59,374 nucleotides of DNA from Fimousia sp036311565 (lineage in GTDB: Bacteria; Bacillota; Clostridia; Lachnospirales; Lachnospiraceae), in assembly GCA_036311565.1 (NCBI GenBank), contig JAXJPR010000012.1:1-59374 (forward strand). The letters are read 5' to 3'. Under the pieces are notes generated by a model. It did not search any database. It had not been told where the DNA came from and saw nothing but the letters and a program-made list of their open reading frames with translations. Position 1 is the stretch's first letter, and every line of letters starts with the position of its first letter. Made by a program: the position numbers and the translations under genes. This document shows positions 8,357 through 17,233 of the stretch, piece after piece.

Positions 8357-9637
8357 ATGAAGTTTGATAAATCAAAACAGTTATTTGAACAGGCAGTGAA
8401 GGTCATGCCAGGAGGTGTCAACTCTCCTGTACGTGCCTTTGGTTCTGTAGGAAGAACACCACTTTTTATTGACCATGCCAAAGGGAGTAAGATTTATGAC
8501 GTGGATGGCAATGAATTAATTGATTATGTATGTTCTTACGGACCAGGAATTTTAGGGCATGCCAGAGAAGAAGTGATTGAAGCAGTGCAAAAGGCAGCGG
8601 TGGACGGCTTAACTTATGGTGCACCAACAAAAAGAGAGACCATCATTGCTGAAATGATAAAAGAGATGATTCCTTCTATGGAAGTTACCCGTTTGGTAAG
8701 TTCCGGTACAGAAGCAGTTATGTCTGCCATTCGTACTGCGAGAGGATTTACCGGAAGAGAGAAAATTATTAAATTTAAAGGCTGTTATCATGGACATTCG
8801 GATGGACTTTTAGTAAAAGCAGGTTCTGCAGCATTGACAAGTTCTGTTCCAGATAGTGCAGGAGTACCGAAAGGTTATACTAAGACCACATTAGTAGCCC
8901 TATACAACAACGAGGAATCTGTACGGCAGTTATTTGAGGAAAATAAAGATGAAATCGCGGCATTAATTGTAGAACCAGTGGCTGCTAACATGGGTGTGGT
9001 ACCTCCGAAACCAGGATTTTTACAGTTTTTAAGAGAGATTACAGCTCAACATGGAACGGTCTTGATTTTTGATGAAGTCATTACGGGGTTCCGCTTAAGT
9101 CTGGGAGGAGCGCAACAGTATTATGGAGTGGAAGCCGATATGACGACACTTGGAAAAATCGTAGGTGGAGGAATGCCAATGGCAGCCTATGGAGGAAAAA
9201 AAGAAATTATGGCTCATGTATCTCCAGTTGGGAAGGTCTATCAGGCGGGAACTCTGTCGGGAAATCCAATTGCAACTGCAGCAGGTATCAAAACGTTGGA
9301 AATCTTAAGAGATGATCCTGGAATTTATGATAGAATCGATGCCAGTGCGAAAAAGATTGCACAGGTACTTCGAAAAAACAGTGAAGTTACTGGATGTTCA
9401 ATTCAGGTAAATCAGGTCGGTTCTTTGCTGTGTGCATATTTTACAAAAGATCCTGTGGTGGATTATGATGGAGCAACGTCGTCAGACATGCAGGCATTTT
9501 CCAGATATTTTGGATATGCTTTGGAACATGGCATTTATCTTGCACCGTCACAGTATGAAGCGATGTTTGTATCGGATGCTCATACGGAACAGGATATTCA
9601 GAAAACATGTGAGGTACTTATAGCAGCCTCCTGTTAG
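8357..9637 (+). CDS. hemL: Glutamate-1-semialdehyde 2,1-aminomutase
   Basis: 426 aa class III aminotransferase-fold PLP enzyme making 5-aminolevulinate from glutamate semialdehyde, the product of HemA encoded two genes downstream. PGGVNSPVRAF at the N-terminus is diagnostic. SSGTEAVMSA (PLP phosphate), LIFDEVITGFR and TTLGKIVGGGMP (PLP lysine) follow. Upstream in-frame ATGs at 8300 and 8339 exist, but 8300 lies inside the attenuator hairpin, whereas GAGGAAAC precedes 8357. First gene of the tetrapyrrole island. Confidence 0.96.
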   Translation: MKFDKSKQLFEQAVKVMPGGVNSPVRAFGSVGRTPLFIDHAKGSKIYDVDGNELIDYVCSYGPGILGHAREEVIEAVQKAAVDGLTYGAPTKRETIIAEMIKEMIPSMEVTRLVSSGTEAVMSAIRTARGFTGREKIIKFKGCYHGHSDGLLVKAGSAALTSSVPDSAGVPKGYTKTTLVALYNNEESVRQLFEENKDEIAALIVEPVAANMGVVPPKPGFLQFLREITAQHGTVLIFDEVITGFRLSLGGAQQYYGVEADMTTLGKIVGGGMPMAAYGGKKEIMAHVSPVGKVYQAGTLSGNPIATAAGIKTLEILRDDPGIYDRIDASAKKIAQVLRKNSEVTGCSIQVNQVGSLLCAYFTKDPVVDYDGATSSDMQAFSRYFGYALEHGIYLAPSQYEAMFVSDAHTEQDIQKTCEVLIAASC

Positions 9638-9669
9638 AAAAATAGTTTGATAAGAAGAAGGAAAATTGT

Positions 9670-10422
9670 ATGGTATATTTTATTGGAGCAGGACCGGGAG
9701 ATCCGGAATTATTGACGATAAAAGGGAAAAAAATTATTGACCAGGCCGATGTAATTATTTACGCTGGATCTTTAGTAAATAAAGAAGTATTAAAAGACGT
9801 AAACAAGGAAGCTAAAATTTACAATAGTGCATCTATGACATTAGAAGAAGTTTTGGATGTGATGAAAGAAGCAGAAGAACGTGGGTATTTAACAGCCAGA
9901 GTGCATACAGGAGATCCAGCAGTATTTGGTGCACACAGGGAGCAGATGGATGCACTAGATCGAATGGGTATTTCTTATGAAGTAATACCTGGTGTCAGTT
10001 CCTTTTTTGCAGCAGCTGCAGCTCTGAAAAAAGAGTATACACTGCCAAATGTAAGTCAGACAGTCATATTGACCAGAATGGAAGGACGTACATCAATGCC
10101 TCCAAAAGAGAAGATTAGGGATCTTGCAAAACACAATGCGACCATGGTCATCTTTTTAAGTGTTGGCATGATTGAGAAGCTTACCGATGAATTAATGGAA
10201 GAGTATCGAGAAGATACGCCAGCGGCAGTTGTGTATAAGGCTTCCTGGGAGGATCAGATGATCGTCCGAGGAACATTAAAAAATATTGCCGGAAAAGTAA
10301 AAAAAGCAGGCATTAAAAAAACAGCGCTCATTGTTGTAGGAGATTTCCTGGGGGATGAATATGAGTTATCCAAATTATATGATAAGACATTTACCCATGA
10401 ATACCGGAGGGCGAAAGAATGA
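9670..10422 (+). CDS. cbiF: Cobalt-precorrin-4 C11-methyltransferase
   Basis: 250 aa SAM-dependent tetrapyrrole methylase. N-terminal VYFIGAGPGDPELLTIKG is the family signature. IIYAGSLV and the mid-protein VHTGDPAVFGAHREQM followed by VIPGVSSFFAAAA are typical of CbiF/CobM. It methylates C-11 of the cobalt-precorrin-4 macrocycle. AAGAAGGAAAA precedes the start. Its stop overlaps the hemA start by 4 bases. Confidence 0.93.
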   Translation: MVYFIGAGPGDPELLTIKGKKIIDQADVIIYAGSLVNKEVLKDVNKEAKIYNSASMTLEEVLDVMKEAEERGYLTARVHTGDPAVFGAHREQMDALDRMGISYEVIPGVSSFFAAAAALKKEYTLPNVSQTVILTRMEGRTSMPPKEKIRDLAKHNATMVIFLSVGMIEKLTDELMEEYREDTPAAVVYKASWEDQMIVRGTLKNIAGKVKKAGIKKTALIVVGDFLGDEYELSKLYDKTFTHEYRRAKE

Positions 10423-11612
10423 GCATTCAACTAATCAGTGTCAGCTATAAATCTGCACCGATTGCTATTCGGGAAAAATTTGCATTTTGCAAAGAGGCAC
10501 AGAGAGAACTTATGGAACAGCTGGTGCGGACGGAAGAAATAGAAGAATGTATTCTGGTATCCACTTGCAATCGAACAGAATTATATTGTTATGGAAATGA
10601 CGAGAAGGACCAAAGTGCTGTATTTGCAGTTATGCAAAAATATCTACTTTTATTGGCCGGATTAGAAAAAAGAGGAGAAGTAAGGAATTATCTGCGTTTT
10701 TTTCATAATCAAAAAGCTGTTCACCATCTATTTCAGGTAGCGGCGGGATTGGATTCTATGGTCATCGGAGAAGATCAAATTCTTGGACAGATCAAAGATG
10801 CTCATGAATATGCAATGGAGACAGGAACAACAGGTGTGTATTTAAATACATTGTTTCGCTATGCGATTACTGGTGCAAAAAAGGTAAAAACAGAAACCAA
10901 ACTTTCCAAAACATCTGTTTCTACAGCAAGTCTTGCCATTAAAACAGCGATGCATGAATTTGGGGACTTAAATGGAAAAAAGATCTTAATCATTGGAGCT
11001 AGTGGAAAGATTGGATCCATTGTTTTAAAAAATCTACAGTCAGTAAAGGGGGTATCTATTTATGTCACTGCCCGCCAGGGAAAAATCAGCCGCCATGGAC
11101 TTCGATTTGAACAGATTCCATATGAAGAGCGGTATGAATATTTTGAAAATATGGATGTTATCATCAGTGCTACATCCAGTCCTCACTATACAGTGACAGA
11201 GAAGAAGTTCCGTCAGGCAATAAAGAGCAGGAAGAAAAAAGTGCTGATTGATCTTGCTGTACCTATGGATATGGAGAAAACTCTGGAAAGCATAAAAGAG
11301 GTTTCCTATTATAATATTGATGACTTTGAACGAATTTCAAGAGCGAATAATGAAAAAAAACGTAAGGAAGCAAAGGAAGCAGATATCATTTTAGATGATT
11401 ATGAAGAAAAATTTGAACAATGGCGGATTTTTAAAAACAATCAGCAGATTATGGATATGGTATGTGATTTTATCGAAAAAGAGAGCAAAAAAAAGAATAC
11501 AAACTATGCAGTATGGAAGCTGTTCTATCAAATAAGGGACAGTATAGAACCTGGAAAATTAGAGACTTTTTTCCAGTGTTTGAATGAAAGGAATCAGCAA
11601 TGGGAAGATTAA
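10419..11612 (+). CDS. hemA: Glutamyl-tRNA reductase
   Basis: 397 aa NADPH-dependent enzyme reducing glutamyl-tRNA(Glu) to glutamate-1-semialdehyde. The catalytic-Cys motif STCNRTELY is at about residues 48-56. GLDSMVIGEDQILGQ is at about 109 and KTSVSTASLA at about 165, followed by the Rossmann loop GASGKIGS. It lies between cbiF and cbiH, where cbiG is commonly found in anaerobic cobalamin operons. Overlaps cbiH by 13 bases. Confidence 0.96.
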   Translation: MSIQLISVSYKSAPIAIREKFAFCKEAQRELMEQLVRTEEIEECILVSTCNRTELYCYGNDEKDQSAVFAVMQKYLLLLAGLEKRGEVRNYLRFFHNQKAVHHLFQVAAGLDSMVIGEDQILGQIKDAHEYAMETGTTGVYLNTLFRYAITGAKKVKTETKLSKTSVSTASLAIKTAMHEFGDLNGKKILIIGASGKIGSIVLKNLQSVKGVSIYVTARQGKISRHGLRFEQIPYEERYEYFENMDVIISATSSPHYTVTEKKFRQAIKSRKKKVLIDLAVPMDMEKTLESIKEVSYYNIDDFERISRANNEKKRKEAKEADIILDDYEEKFEQWRIFKNNQQIMDMVCDFIEKESKKKNTNYAVWKLFYQIRDSIEPGKLETFFQCLNERNQQWED

Positions 11613-12340
11613 CAGTCGTAGGATTTGGACCCGGCGGTTATGAAGATATGACAAACCGGGCAGTAAAAGCAATTAAAGAGGCAGAAATTGTTATTGGTTA
11701 CACCACATACATTGAATTATTAAAGCCATTATTTCCACAAAAAGAATATCTGGCAACTCCAATGATGCAGGAAGTAAAACGGTGTGAAATAGCGGTAGAA
11801 TTGGCAGAAGAACATGAAAGGATTGCCATGGTAAGCAGTGGAGATAGTGGGATTTATGGTATGGCAGGCATTGTTATGGAAGTCGCACAAAAAAATCAAT
11901 CAGATATTACCATTGATGTTGTTCCGGGAATTACAGCTGCAAGCGCAGCAGCATCAATTTTAGGAGCACCATTGATGCATGATTTTTCTGTTATTAGCCT
12001 CAGCGATTTGATGACTCCCTTGGATCTGATCATGAAGAGGGTGGAATGCGCTGGTATGTCAGATATGATTGTATGCCTGTATAATCCGAAAAGCAAAAAA
12101 AGAAAAACCCATGTGGAACAGGCAGCAGATCTTTTAATGAAATATCGGGATGAGACGACGCCAGTGGGTGTGGTACGCCATGCAGGAAGAGAAGAAGAAA
12201 GTTCTTATCTTACTACCCTGGGAGAATTAAAGGATATGCCTCTGGATATGTTCTGTGTGGTAATCGTTGGAAATTCGACCACTTATATTGCAAATGGAAA
12301 AATGATTACGCCAAGGGGATATGAAAAGAAATATGAATAA
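11600..12340 (+). CDS. cbiH: Cobalt-precorrin-3 C17-methyltransferase
   Basis: 246 aa tetrapyrrole methylase. GRLTVVGFGPGGYEDMT and the following IVIGYTTYIELL are typical of CbiH/CobJ. SSGDSGIYGMAG and VVPGITAASAAA follow. It contracts the ring with C-17 methylation, leaving a delta-lactone that CbiG normally opens in the next steps. Not fused to CbiG here. AAAGGAATCAGCA lies upstream of the start within hemA. Confidence 0.93.
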   Translation: MGRLTVVGFGPGGYEDMTNRAVKAIKEAEIVIGYTTYIELLKPLFPQKEYLATPMMQEVKRCEIAVELAEEHERIAMVSSGDSGIYGMAGIVMEVAQKNQSDITIDVVPGITAASAAASILGAPLMHDFSVISLSDLMTPLDLIMKRVECAGMSDMIVCLYNPKSKKRKTHVEQAADLLMKYRDETTPVGVVRHAGREEESSYLTTLGELKDMPLDMFCVVIVGNSTTYIANGKMITPRGYEKKYE

Positions 12341-14711
12341 AAAGTTAAGAATTGGAACAAGAAAAAGTAAACTGGCTTTGATTCAGACTGAAATTGTAAA
12401 AAATCAAATATTGGAGAAATTTCCTGATTTTACTGTAGAAATTGTAAAGATATCTACCAAAGGCGATAAAGATTTGAATCGCTCTCTGGCTTCTTTTGGT
12501 GGAAAAGGTGTTTTTACAAAAGAATTGGAAGAAGCTCTCTTAGAGGGAAGAATTGATTTGGCAGTTCATAGTGCAAAAGATATGCCCATGTCATTTCCGA
12601 AGGGCCTTGGGATTGGAGCGATTTTGAACCGGTCTGATGTTCGTGATGTGATTGTAACGACCACAGGAACCTTATTAAAAAATTTAAAGCCGGGGGCAGT
12701 ATTAGGAACCAGTAGTTTAAGAAGAGAATTACAGGCAAAGAAAATCAATCCGGATATAAAGGTAAACGTACTCAGGGGAAATGTACAGACCAGAATTCAG
12801 AAGTTACGAGATGGAGAATATGATGCCATTGTTCTTGCAGCAGCAGGACTGAAAAGGCTTTGCATGGAACAAGAAGAGGATCTGTATTATGAATACATGA
12901 ATCCAAGTGAATTTCTTCCAGCTGTAGGACAGGGAATTTTAGCAGTAGAAGCAAGAAATGGAGATTTAAAGGAAGTTCTGGAAGCGATTCATTGCAAAGA
13001 AGCGGAGGCAGTACTAAAAGCAGAGCGTGGATTTTTAAGTATGATCGGAGGAGGATGCAACGCACCGGCAGCAGTTTATACGAAGCTTTCTAATATGCAT
13101 ATAACGATGAAAGTGATGTTTGCAGAAGATGGAAAACATCCAGTCTATGTGGAAAATATGGGAAGGATTGAAGAGGCCGGACAAGTGGGAGAAGAAACTG
13201 GAAAGAAAGTATTTGCTCATAAGCCTTATGGAATGGTCACATTTATAGGTGCCGGTCCAGGGGATGCAGGATTAATCACAGTAAAAGGGATGGATGCCTT
13301 AAGAAATGCAGACGTGATCATATATGATCATCTGATTTCTATGTCCCTATTAAATGAAACAAAACGGAATACAAGATTGATTTACGCTGGAAAAAAATCT
13401 AACGATCATCATTTAAAACAGGGCGAAATTAATCAACTTTTAATAGATTATGCAAAACAGGGATATGATGTGGTACGTTTAAAAGGAGGCGATCCGTTTA
13501 TTTTTGGCAGAGGTGGAGAAGAAGCCATGGAATTAAAGAAGGAAGGCATTGAGTATGTTATTATTCCTGGAGTATCTTCTTCTTATGCAGTTCCAGCATA
13601 TCAGGGAATTCCAGTAACACACAGAAATTATGCATCTTCGCTTCATATTATTACAGGACATGAGAGTAAGGAAAAAAGAGGAAATTCGGTATTGAATTTT
13701 GAAACGCTGGCGAAAGAAGAGGGAACGTTGATCTTTCTAATGGGGCTTTTGAATCTTTCTAATATTGTCAAGGAACTGATTGCTCATGGAAAAGATCCTA
13801 AAACACCAGCTGCTATTTTACAGCAGGGAACAACGGCAAGACAGAGAGCTGTGTATGGAACATTAGAGAACATTGAAGAAGAGTGTAAGATCTCTAAGAT
13901 TACAACGCCAGCCATTATTGTGATCGGAGAAGTTACGAACCTGGGGAAAGAATTATCCTGGTTTGAAAAGGGGCCATTATTTGGTAAAAGGATTATGGCG
14001 ACTGGTACGAAGCGGCTGGCTTCACACCTTACAAAAGAAGTCACAAAATACGGTGGGGAGGCAGTGGCATTTAGTCTGATCGATACACAAAGAAATTATG
14101 TAGATATGAGAAATCTTTCAAAATATACATGGATTGTATTTACCAGTGCCAATGGAGTAGAATATTTCTTTAAGTCGTTAAAAGAACAAAAGATTGATAT
14201 AAGGACTATATTCCATATTAAGTTTGCAGTAATTGGAAGTGGGACAAAACAGGCACTGTATCATCATGGATTGATCAGTGATTATATACCAGATACGTTT
14301 TCCAGCGAAGGGTTGGCAAAGGGATTTATACCAATGTTGACAGATCACGATTGTGTGGGACTTTTTCGGGCAGCTGGAGCATCGGATGTTCTTCCTCAAG
14401 CATTAAAAGAAAAGAAAATTCCATTTGATGACATTGGGCTTTATGAGACATTGGCAGAAGAAAGAAAGAAGGAAGAATTGCTGCGACAGCTTCCCTGCCT
14501 GGACTATATTACTTTTGGAAGTTCCAGTGCGGTAAATGTATTTGCAGACATGATAGCAGATTATCAGGGTAAACTTCCGAAAATCATCAGTATTGGTCCG
14601 GTGACTACAAAGGCATTGTTAAAGCATCAGTTTTCAGTAACTGCAACAGCCAGGGTATATACCGTGGAAGGAATGTGCAAATCTATCATTGAGGATGTGG
14701 GAATATGTTAA
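12333..14711 (+). CDS. Three-domain fusion HemC-CobA-HemD
   Basis: 792 aa. About residues 1-290 are porphobilinogen deaminase: RIGTRKSKLAL start, AVHSAKDMP, and GGGCNAPAA with the dipyrromethane-anchoring Cys. About 300-545 are uroporphyrinogen-III C-methyltransferase: VTFIGAGPGDAGLITVKG, RLKGGDPFIFGRGGEE, VIPGVSSSYA. About 548-792 are uroporphyrinogen-III synthase (FGKRIMATGTKR, WIVFTSANGVEYF, ITFGSSSAVN). The protein takes porphobilinogen to precorrin-2. CobA-HemD and HemC-CobA-HemD fusions are known in Clostridia. I prefer ATG 12333 over 12321 because family members start just before RIGTRKSK; the ribosome site (AAGGGG) is imperfectly spaced for both. Overlaps cbiH by 8 bases. Confidence 0.93.
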   Translation: MNKKLRIGTRKSKLALIQTEIVKNQILEKFPDFTVEIVKISTKGDKDLNRSLASFGGKGVFTKELEEALLEGRIDLAVHSAKDMPMSFPKGLGIGAILNRSDVRDVIVTTTGTLLKNLKPGAVLGTSSLRRELQAKKINPDIKVNVLRGNVQTRIQKLRDGEYDAIVLAAAGLKRLCMEQEEDLYYEYMNPSEFLPAVGQGILAVEARNGDLKEVLEAIHCKEAEAVLKAERGFLSMIGGGCNAPAAVYTKLSNMHITMKVMFAEDGKHPVYVENMGRIEEAGQVGEETGKKVFAHKPYGMVTFIGAGPGDAGLITVKGMDALRNADVIIYDHLISMSLLNETKRNTRLIYAGKKSNDHHLKQGEINQLLIDYAKQGYDVVRLKGGDPFIFGRGGEEAMELKKEGIEYVIIPGVSSSYAVPAYQGIPVTHRNYASSLHIITGHESKEKRGNSVLNFETLAKEEGTLIFLMGLLNLSNIVKELIAHGKDPKTPAAILQQGTTARQRAVYGTLENIEEECKISKITTPAIIVIGEVTNLGKELSWFEKGPLFGKRIMATGTKRLASHLTKEVTKYGGEAVAFSLIDTQRNYVDMRNLSKYTWIVFTSANGVEYFFKSLKEQKIDIRTIFHIKFAVIGSGTKQALYHHGLISDYIPDTFSSEGLAKGFIPMLTDHDCVGLFRAAGASDVLPQALKEKKIPFDDIGLYETLAEERKKEELLRQLPCLDYITFGSSSAVNVFADMIADYQGKLPKIISIGPVTTKALLKHQFSVTATARVYTVEGMCKSIIEDVGIC

Positions 14712-15457
14712 AAGGATTTCGATTGACCTTAGGTTTTTTGACCAGGATACCAGTTCGGATTGACTGGGATGTAAAAGAAGGGGAACTGGAAAAGGGAATT
14801 ATCTATTTTCCTGTTGTAGGAATTGTATTGGGAGTTTTTTGTGCAATGGTCTATTCCTGTGCCCATCGGGTCTTTCCGATGGAAATTGCGATCCTGTTTG
14901 GAATGCTAACATTAGTATTTTTAACGGGAGCATTTCATGTAGATGGATTAGCAGATACAGCAGACGGTATTTATTCTGCAAGAAGCAGAGAACAGATACT
15001 GGAAATTATGAAAGACAGCAGAGTGGGCACCAATGGAGTGATTGCCATTCTTTTTGATTTTACTTTTCGATATGGAGGTCTGTGGATGGCTGGACATTTT
15101 TTTAACAGGCCCTTATGGCTGGTTTTCCTATTACTTCCAGTAGCTGGAAAGATGGTTCAGGGAATTGTGGGATATAAAGCAGTTTATGCAAGAAAAGAAG
15201 GACTGGGATTGTTTATTGGTACGCTGGATGGAATGAGAACTTTCATATGCAGCCTGCTTGGAAATTTTATTTTGACAGTAGGATTTGGATTATATGGCTT
15301 TTTGGCATCACTTGCAGTGTTTTTGCTTATTTTTTTATTTCGCAAATATATTGAAAGGATTCTTGGCGGACTTACTGGAGATATTATGGGAGCTGCCAAT
15401 GAGGTGGCGGAAATTGGATTTTTACTCTTTTTATTCTTCTTCATGAATATATGTTAG
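14705..15457 (+). CDS. cobS: Adenosylcobinamide-GDP ribazoletransferase (cobalamin synthase)
   Basis: 250 aa integral membrane enzyme joining AdoCbi-GDP and alpha-ribazole(-P) in the last assembly step. LTLGFLTRIPV at the N-terminus, the metal-binding FHVDGLADTADG at about residues 78-89 and SRVGTNG at about 108 are family signatures. Several hydrophobic spans are visible, including the C-terminal one. Overlaps the fused hem gene by 7 bases and ends the first block of the island. Confidence 0.95.
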   Translation: MLKGFRLTLGFLTRIPVRIDWDVKEGELEKGIIYFPVVGIVLGVFCAMVYSCAHRVFPMEIAILFGMLTLVFLTGAFHVDGLADTADGIYSARSREQILEIMKDSRVGTNGVIAILFDFTFRYGGLWMAGHFFNRPLWLVFLLLPVAGKMVQGIVGYKAVYARKEGLGLFIGTLDGMRTFICSLLGNFILTVGFGLYGFLASLAVFLLIFLFRKYIERILGGLTGDIMGAANEVAEIGFLLFLFFFMNIC

Positions 15458-15496
15458 AAAAAGATGGAAAATTGTTAAAAAATTAACCTAAAGGCA

Positions 15497-15525
15497 TTGA
15501 CATTTATTTAACTAATTGATATAAT
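15497..15525 (+). promoter_or_regulatory. Consensus sigma-A promoter downstream of cobS
   Basis: TTGACA (15497-15502), 17-base spacer, TATAAT (15520-15525): a perfect consensus in both hexamers and spacing, so strong transcription is expected from about 15532. Confidence 0.88.
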
Positions 15526-15531
15526 AAATGT

Positions 15532-15624
15532 TGTAGATACATAAGGGTATATTTACTTGATACTCCTTTACTAGGTGTTATTGTTCAAGGTGATAAGAAA
15601 ATGGGCATTCTTACCACCTTTTTT
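15532..15624 (+). ncRNA. Short leader RNA or sRNA with its own intrinsic terminator, class unknown
   Basis: From the predicted start point, about 93 bases contain an AAGG-GTAT/ATAC-CCTT hairpin near 15544-15570. A terminator hairpin follows: AAGGTGATAAGAA (15587-15599) pairs TTCTTACCACCTT (15608-15620) with one A-C mismatch, continued by Ts to 15624. The next gene start with a good ribosome site is at 15757, so this can be a riboswitch/attenuator leader or a free small RNA. I recognise no ligand class. Confidence 0.5.
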
Positions 15625-15756
15625 CGTTGCAGAAAAATAAAGATATTTTATGGAAATCTTAAGAAAAGATTCTTAATAGAAAAAGGAGAAGTTCACACTC
15701 TGGTCCCAAAAATCTTTTATGATGGATTTATCAGGTTGGCAAAGGAGGATCAGAGT

Positions 15757-16035
15757 ATGACATTGATAGAAAAATTATGGAAGAAACGAAAAGTTCAGGC
15801 AAAAATTATCAGTTGGGTCAAACGGCCGGAAGGATATTATCCCATTTTTCAATTTATGACAAAAGAAGGAAAAAAAATTTCAGGGGTACTTTCTCAAAAT
15901 GAAATTCTGCCTCTGGAGGCAATGCCAATTGCAGATTCTAAAAAAGTGGAGATGATTGAGCATTTGCCAGTAGAAAATGCAACAGTAATATACAATGTAA
16001 AAAGTCCATATATATTTACTGGTTATTATGGATAA
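15757..16035 (+). CDS. Small protein of unknown function between cobS and cobT
   Basis: 92 aa, not recognised. Basic N-terminus (IEKLWKKRKVQAKI), a mixed alpha/beta body and no clear transmembrane segment. ATG 15757 is chosen because a perfect AAAGGAGG (15741-15748) stands 8 bases upstream. The frame stays open back to ATG 15601 (144 aa), but that start lies inside a terminator hairpin. The stretch between them reads like plausible protein, so an upstream start cannot be excluded. It is followed at once by a terminator, so it forms a single-gene unit inserted between the two cobalamin blocks. Confidence 0.55.
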   Translation: MTLIEKLWKKRKVQAKIISWVKRPEGYYPIFQFMTKEGKKISGVLSQNEILPLEAMPIADSKKVEMIEHLPVENATVIYNVKSPYIFTGYYG

Positions 16036-16048
16036 AAAGACGATAGAT

Positions 16049-16091
16049 AAAAAGGGCGGGCAAAATTAGTTGATTTTGTTTCGCCTTTTTT
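16049..16091 (+). terminator. Intrinsic terminator after the small ORF
   Basis: GGCG (16055-16058) pairs CGCC (16082-16085) and CAAAAT (16061-16066) pairs ATTTTG (16073-16078), flanked by an A-run on the left and T6 on the right. Confidence 0.75.
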
Positions 16092-16135
16092 AATTTGATG
16101 TTAAAATATAATAATATATAAATAGGAGTATTATT

Positions 16136-17203
16136 ATGGCAGAGATAGAATTATATCAAAAGATTCATAAAATTTTATATACAGATAAAAAATATGAACA
16201 GGCAGTGATGGAACATTGGAACCATTTGGCAAAGCCCATTGGAGGATTGGGCCGTTTAGAAACTATGGCTGCCCGGCTGGGTGCCATTCAGAAAACAATA
16301 GATCCATTATTAGAGAAAAGGGCAATTGTAGTTATGGCAGGTGATCATGGCGTAGTAGAAGAAGGCGTGACTCAAACTGGACAAGAAGTTACAAAGACCG
16401 TTATGGAAAATATGGCAGCAATGTCATCTTCCATTTCACCATTTGCGAAAGTAGCCAGTGCGGATATCATTCCAGTAGATGTTGGGATTGCCTCTGATCT
16501 TACAGTTCCTGGTGTCTGGAAGAAAAAAATTCGTTATGGTACGGGAAATATTCGAAAAGAACCTGCCATGACCAGAGAAGAAGCGGCAAAGGCAGTACTT
16601 GCAGGTATAGAAATCATAGAAGAGTTAAAAGACCAGGGATATCAGGCAGTTGCAGTGGGAGAGATGGGAATTGGAAATACTACGATCAGTTCAGCCATCT
16701 GTGCATATTTGCTCCAAGAGCCAGTGGAAAAAGTGACAGGGAAAGGGGCTGGATTAACCAGTCAGTCTCTTCAGGTAAAAATACAAGTCATTGAGGACAG
16801 TCTAAAATTGCATCATCCTGATAAAAATGATATGATAGATGTCCTTTCTAAAATTGGCGGATTAGATGTGGCTGGAATGACAGGGTGCTATTTGGGAGCT
16901 GCCTATTATCATATGGCAGCCATTGTAGATGGTTTTATTTCAAGCATTGCTGCTTATATGGCAGTGCAGATGGCACCGCAAGTCAGAGATTATCTATTTG
17001 CTTCTCATTGTTCAAAAGAACCAGCTGGGAAGCTTGTGCTGGATGCGTTAGATCTGCAGCCATATTTTTACGGAGAGATGAGACTTGGGGAAGGAACTGG
17101 AGCAGCTATGTGTTTTTCTTTTATGGATTATGCATTGGCAGCTTACAAAGGAATTCCTGATTTTGAGAAAGCGGAAATTAAAGAATATGTACCTTTAACA
17201 TAA
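16136..17203 (+). CDS. cobT: Nicotinate-nucleotide:dimethylbenzimidazole phosphoribosyltransferase
   Basis: 355 aa. Makes alpha-ribazole phosphate from nicotinate mononucleotide and the lower-ligand base. KPIGGLGRLE and MAGDHGVVEEGVTQ near the N-terminus, GEMGIGNTT at about 176, and GEGTGAAM with the catalytic Glu near residue 320 are present. Full length. ATAGGAG precedes the start. First gene of the second block; a convincing promoter was not found in the short gap after the preceding terminator. No dimethylbenzimidazole synthesis gene is in the window. Confidence 0.96.
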   Translation: MAEIELYQKIHKILYTDKKYEQAVMEHWNHLAKPIGGLGRLETMAARLGAIQKTIDPLLEKRAIVVMAGDHGVVEEGVTQTGQEVTKTVMENMAAMSSSISPFAKVASADIIPVDVGIASDLTVPGVWKKKIRYGTGNIRKEPAMTREEAAKAVLAGIEIIEELKDQGYQAVAVGEMGIGNTTISSAICAYLLQEPVEKVTGKGAGLTSQSLQVKIQVIEDSLKLHHPDKNDMIDVLSKIGGLDVAGMTGCYLGAAYYHMAAIVDGFISSIAAYMAVQMAPQVRDYLFASHCSKEPAGKLVLDALDLQPYFYGEMRLGEGTGAAMCFSFMDYALAAYKGIPDFEKAEIKEYVPLT

Positions 17204-17233
17204 ATGATAATGATAGACATAATGAGGAAGAAA

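Noticed and set aside
15601..15756. A longer reading (from ATG 15601) of the small ORF between cobS and cobT
   Set aside because: The start codon sits in the loop of a terminator hairpin and has no ribosome site; AAAGGAGG points to ATG 15757. Kept only as a caveat.
16095..16120. TTGATG and TATATA as a cobT promoter
   Set aside because: The spacing is 14 bases, and the alternative TATAAT is only 6 bases from the -35-like hexamer; the leader would be almost absent.
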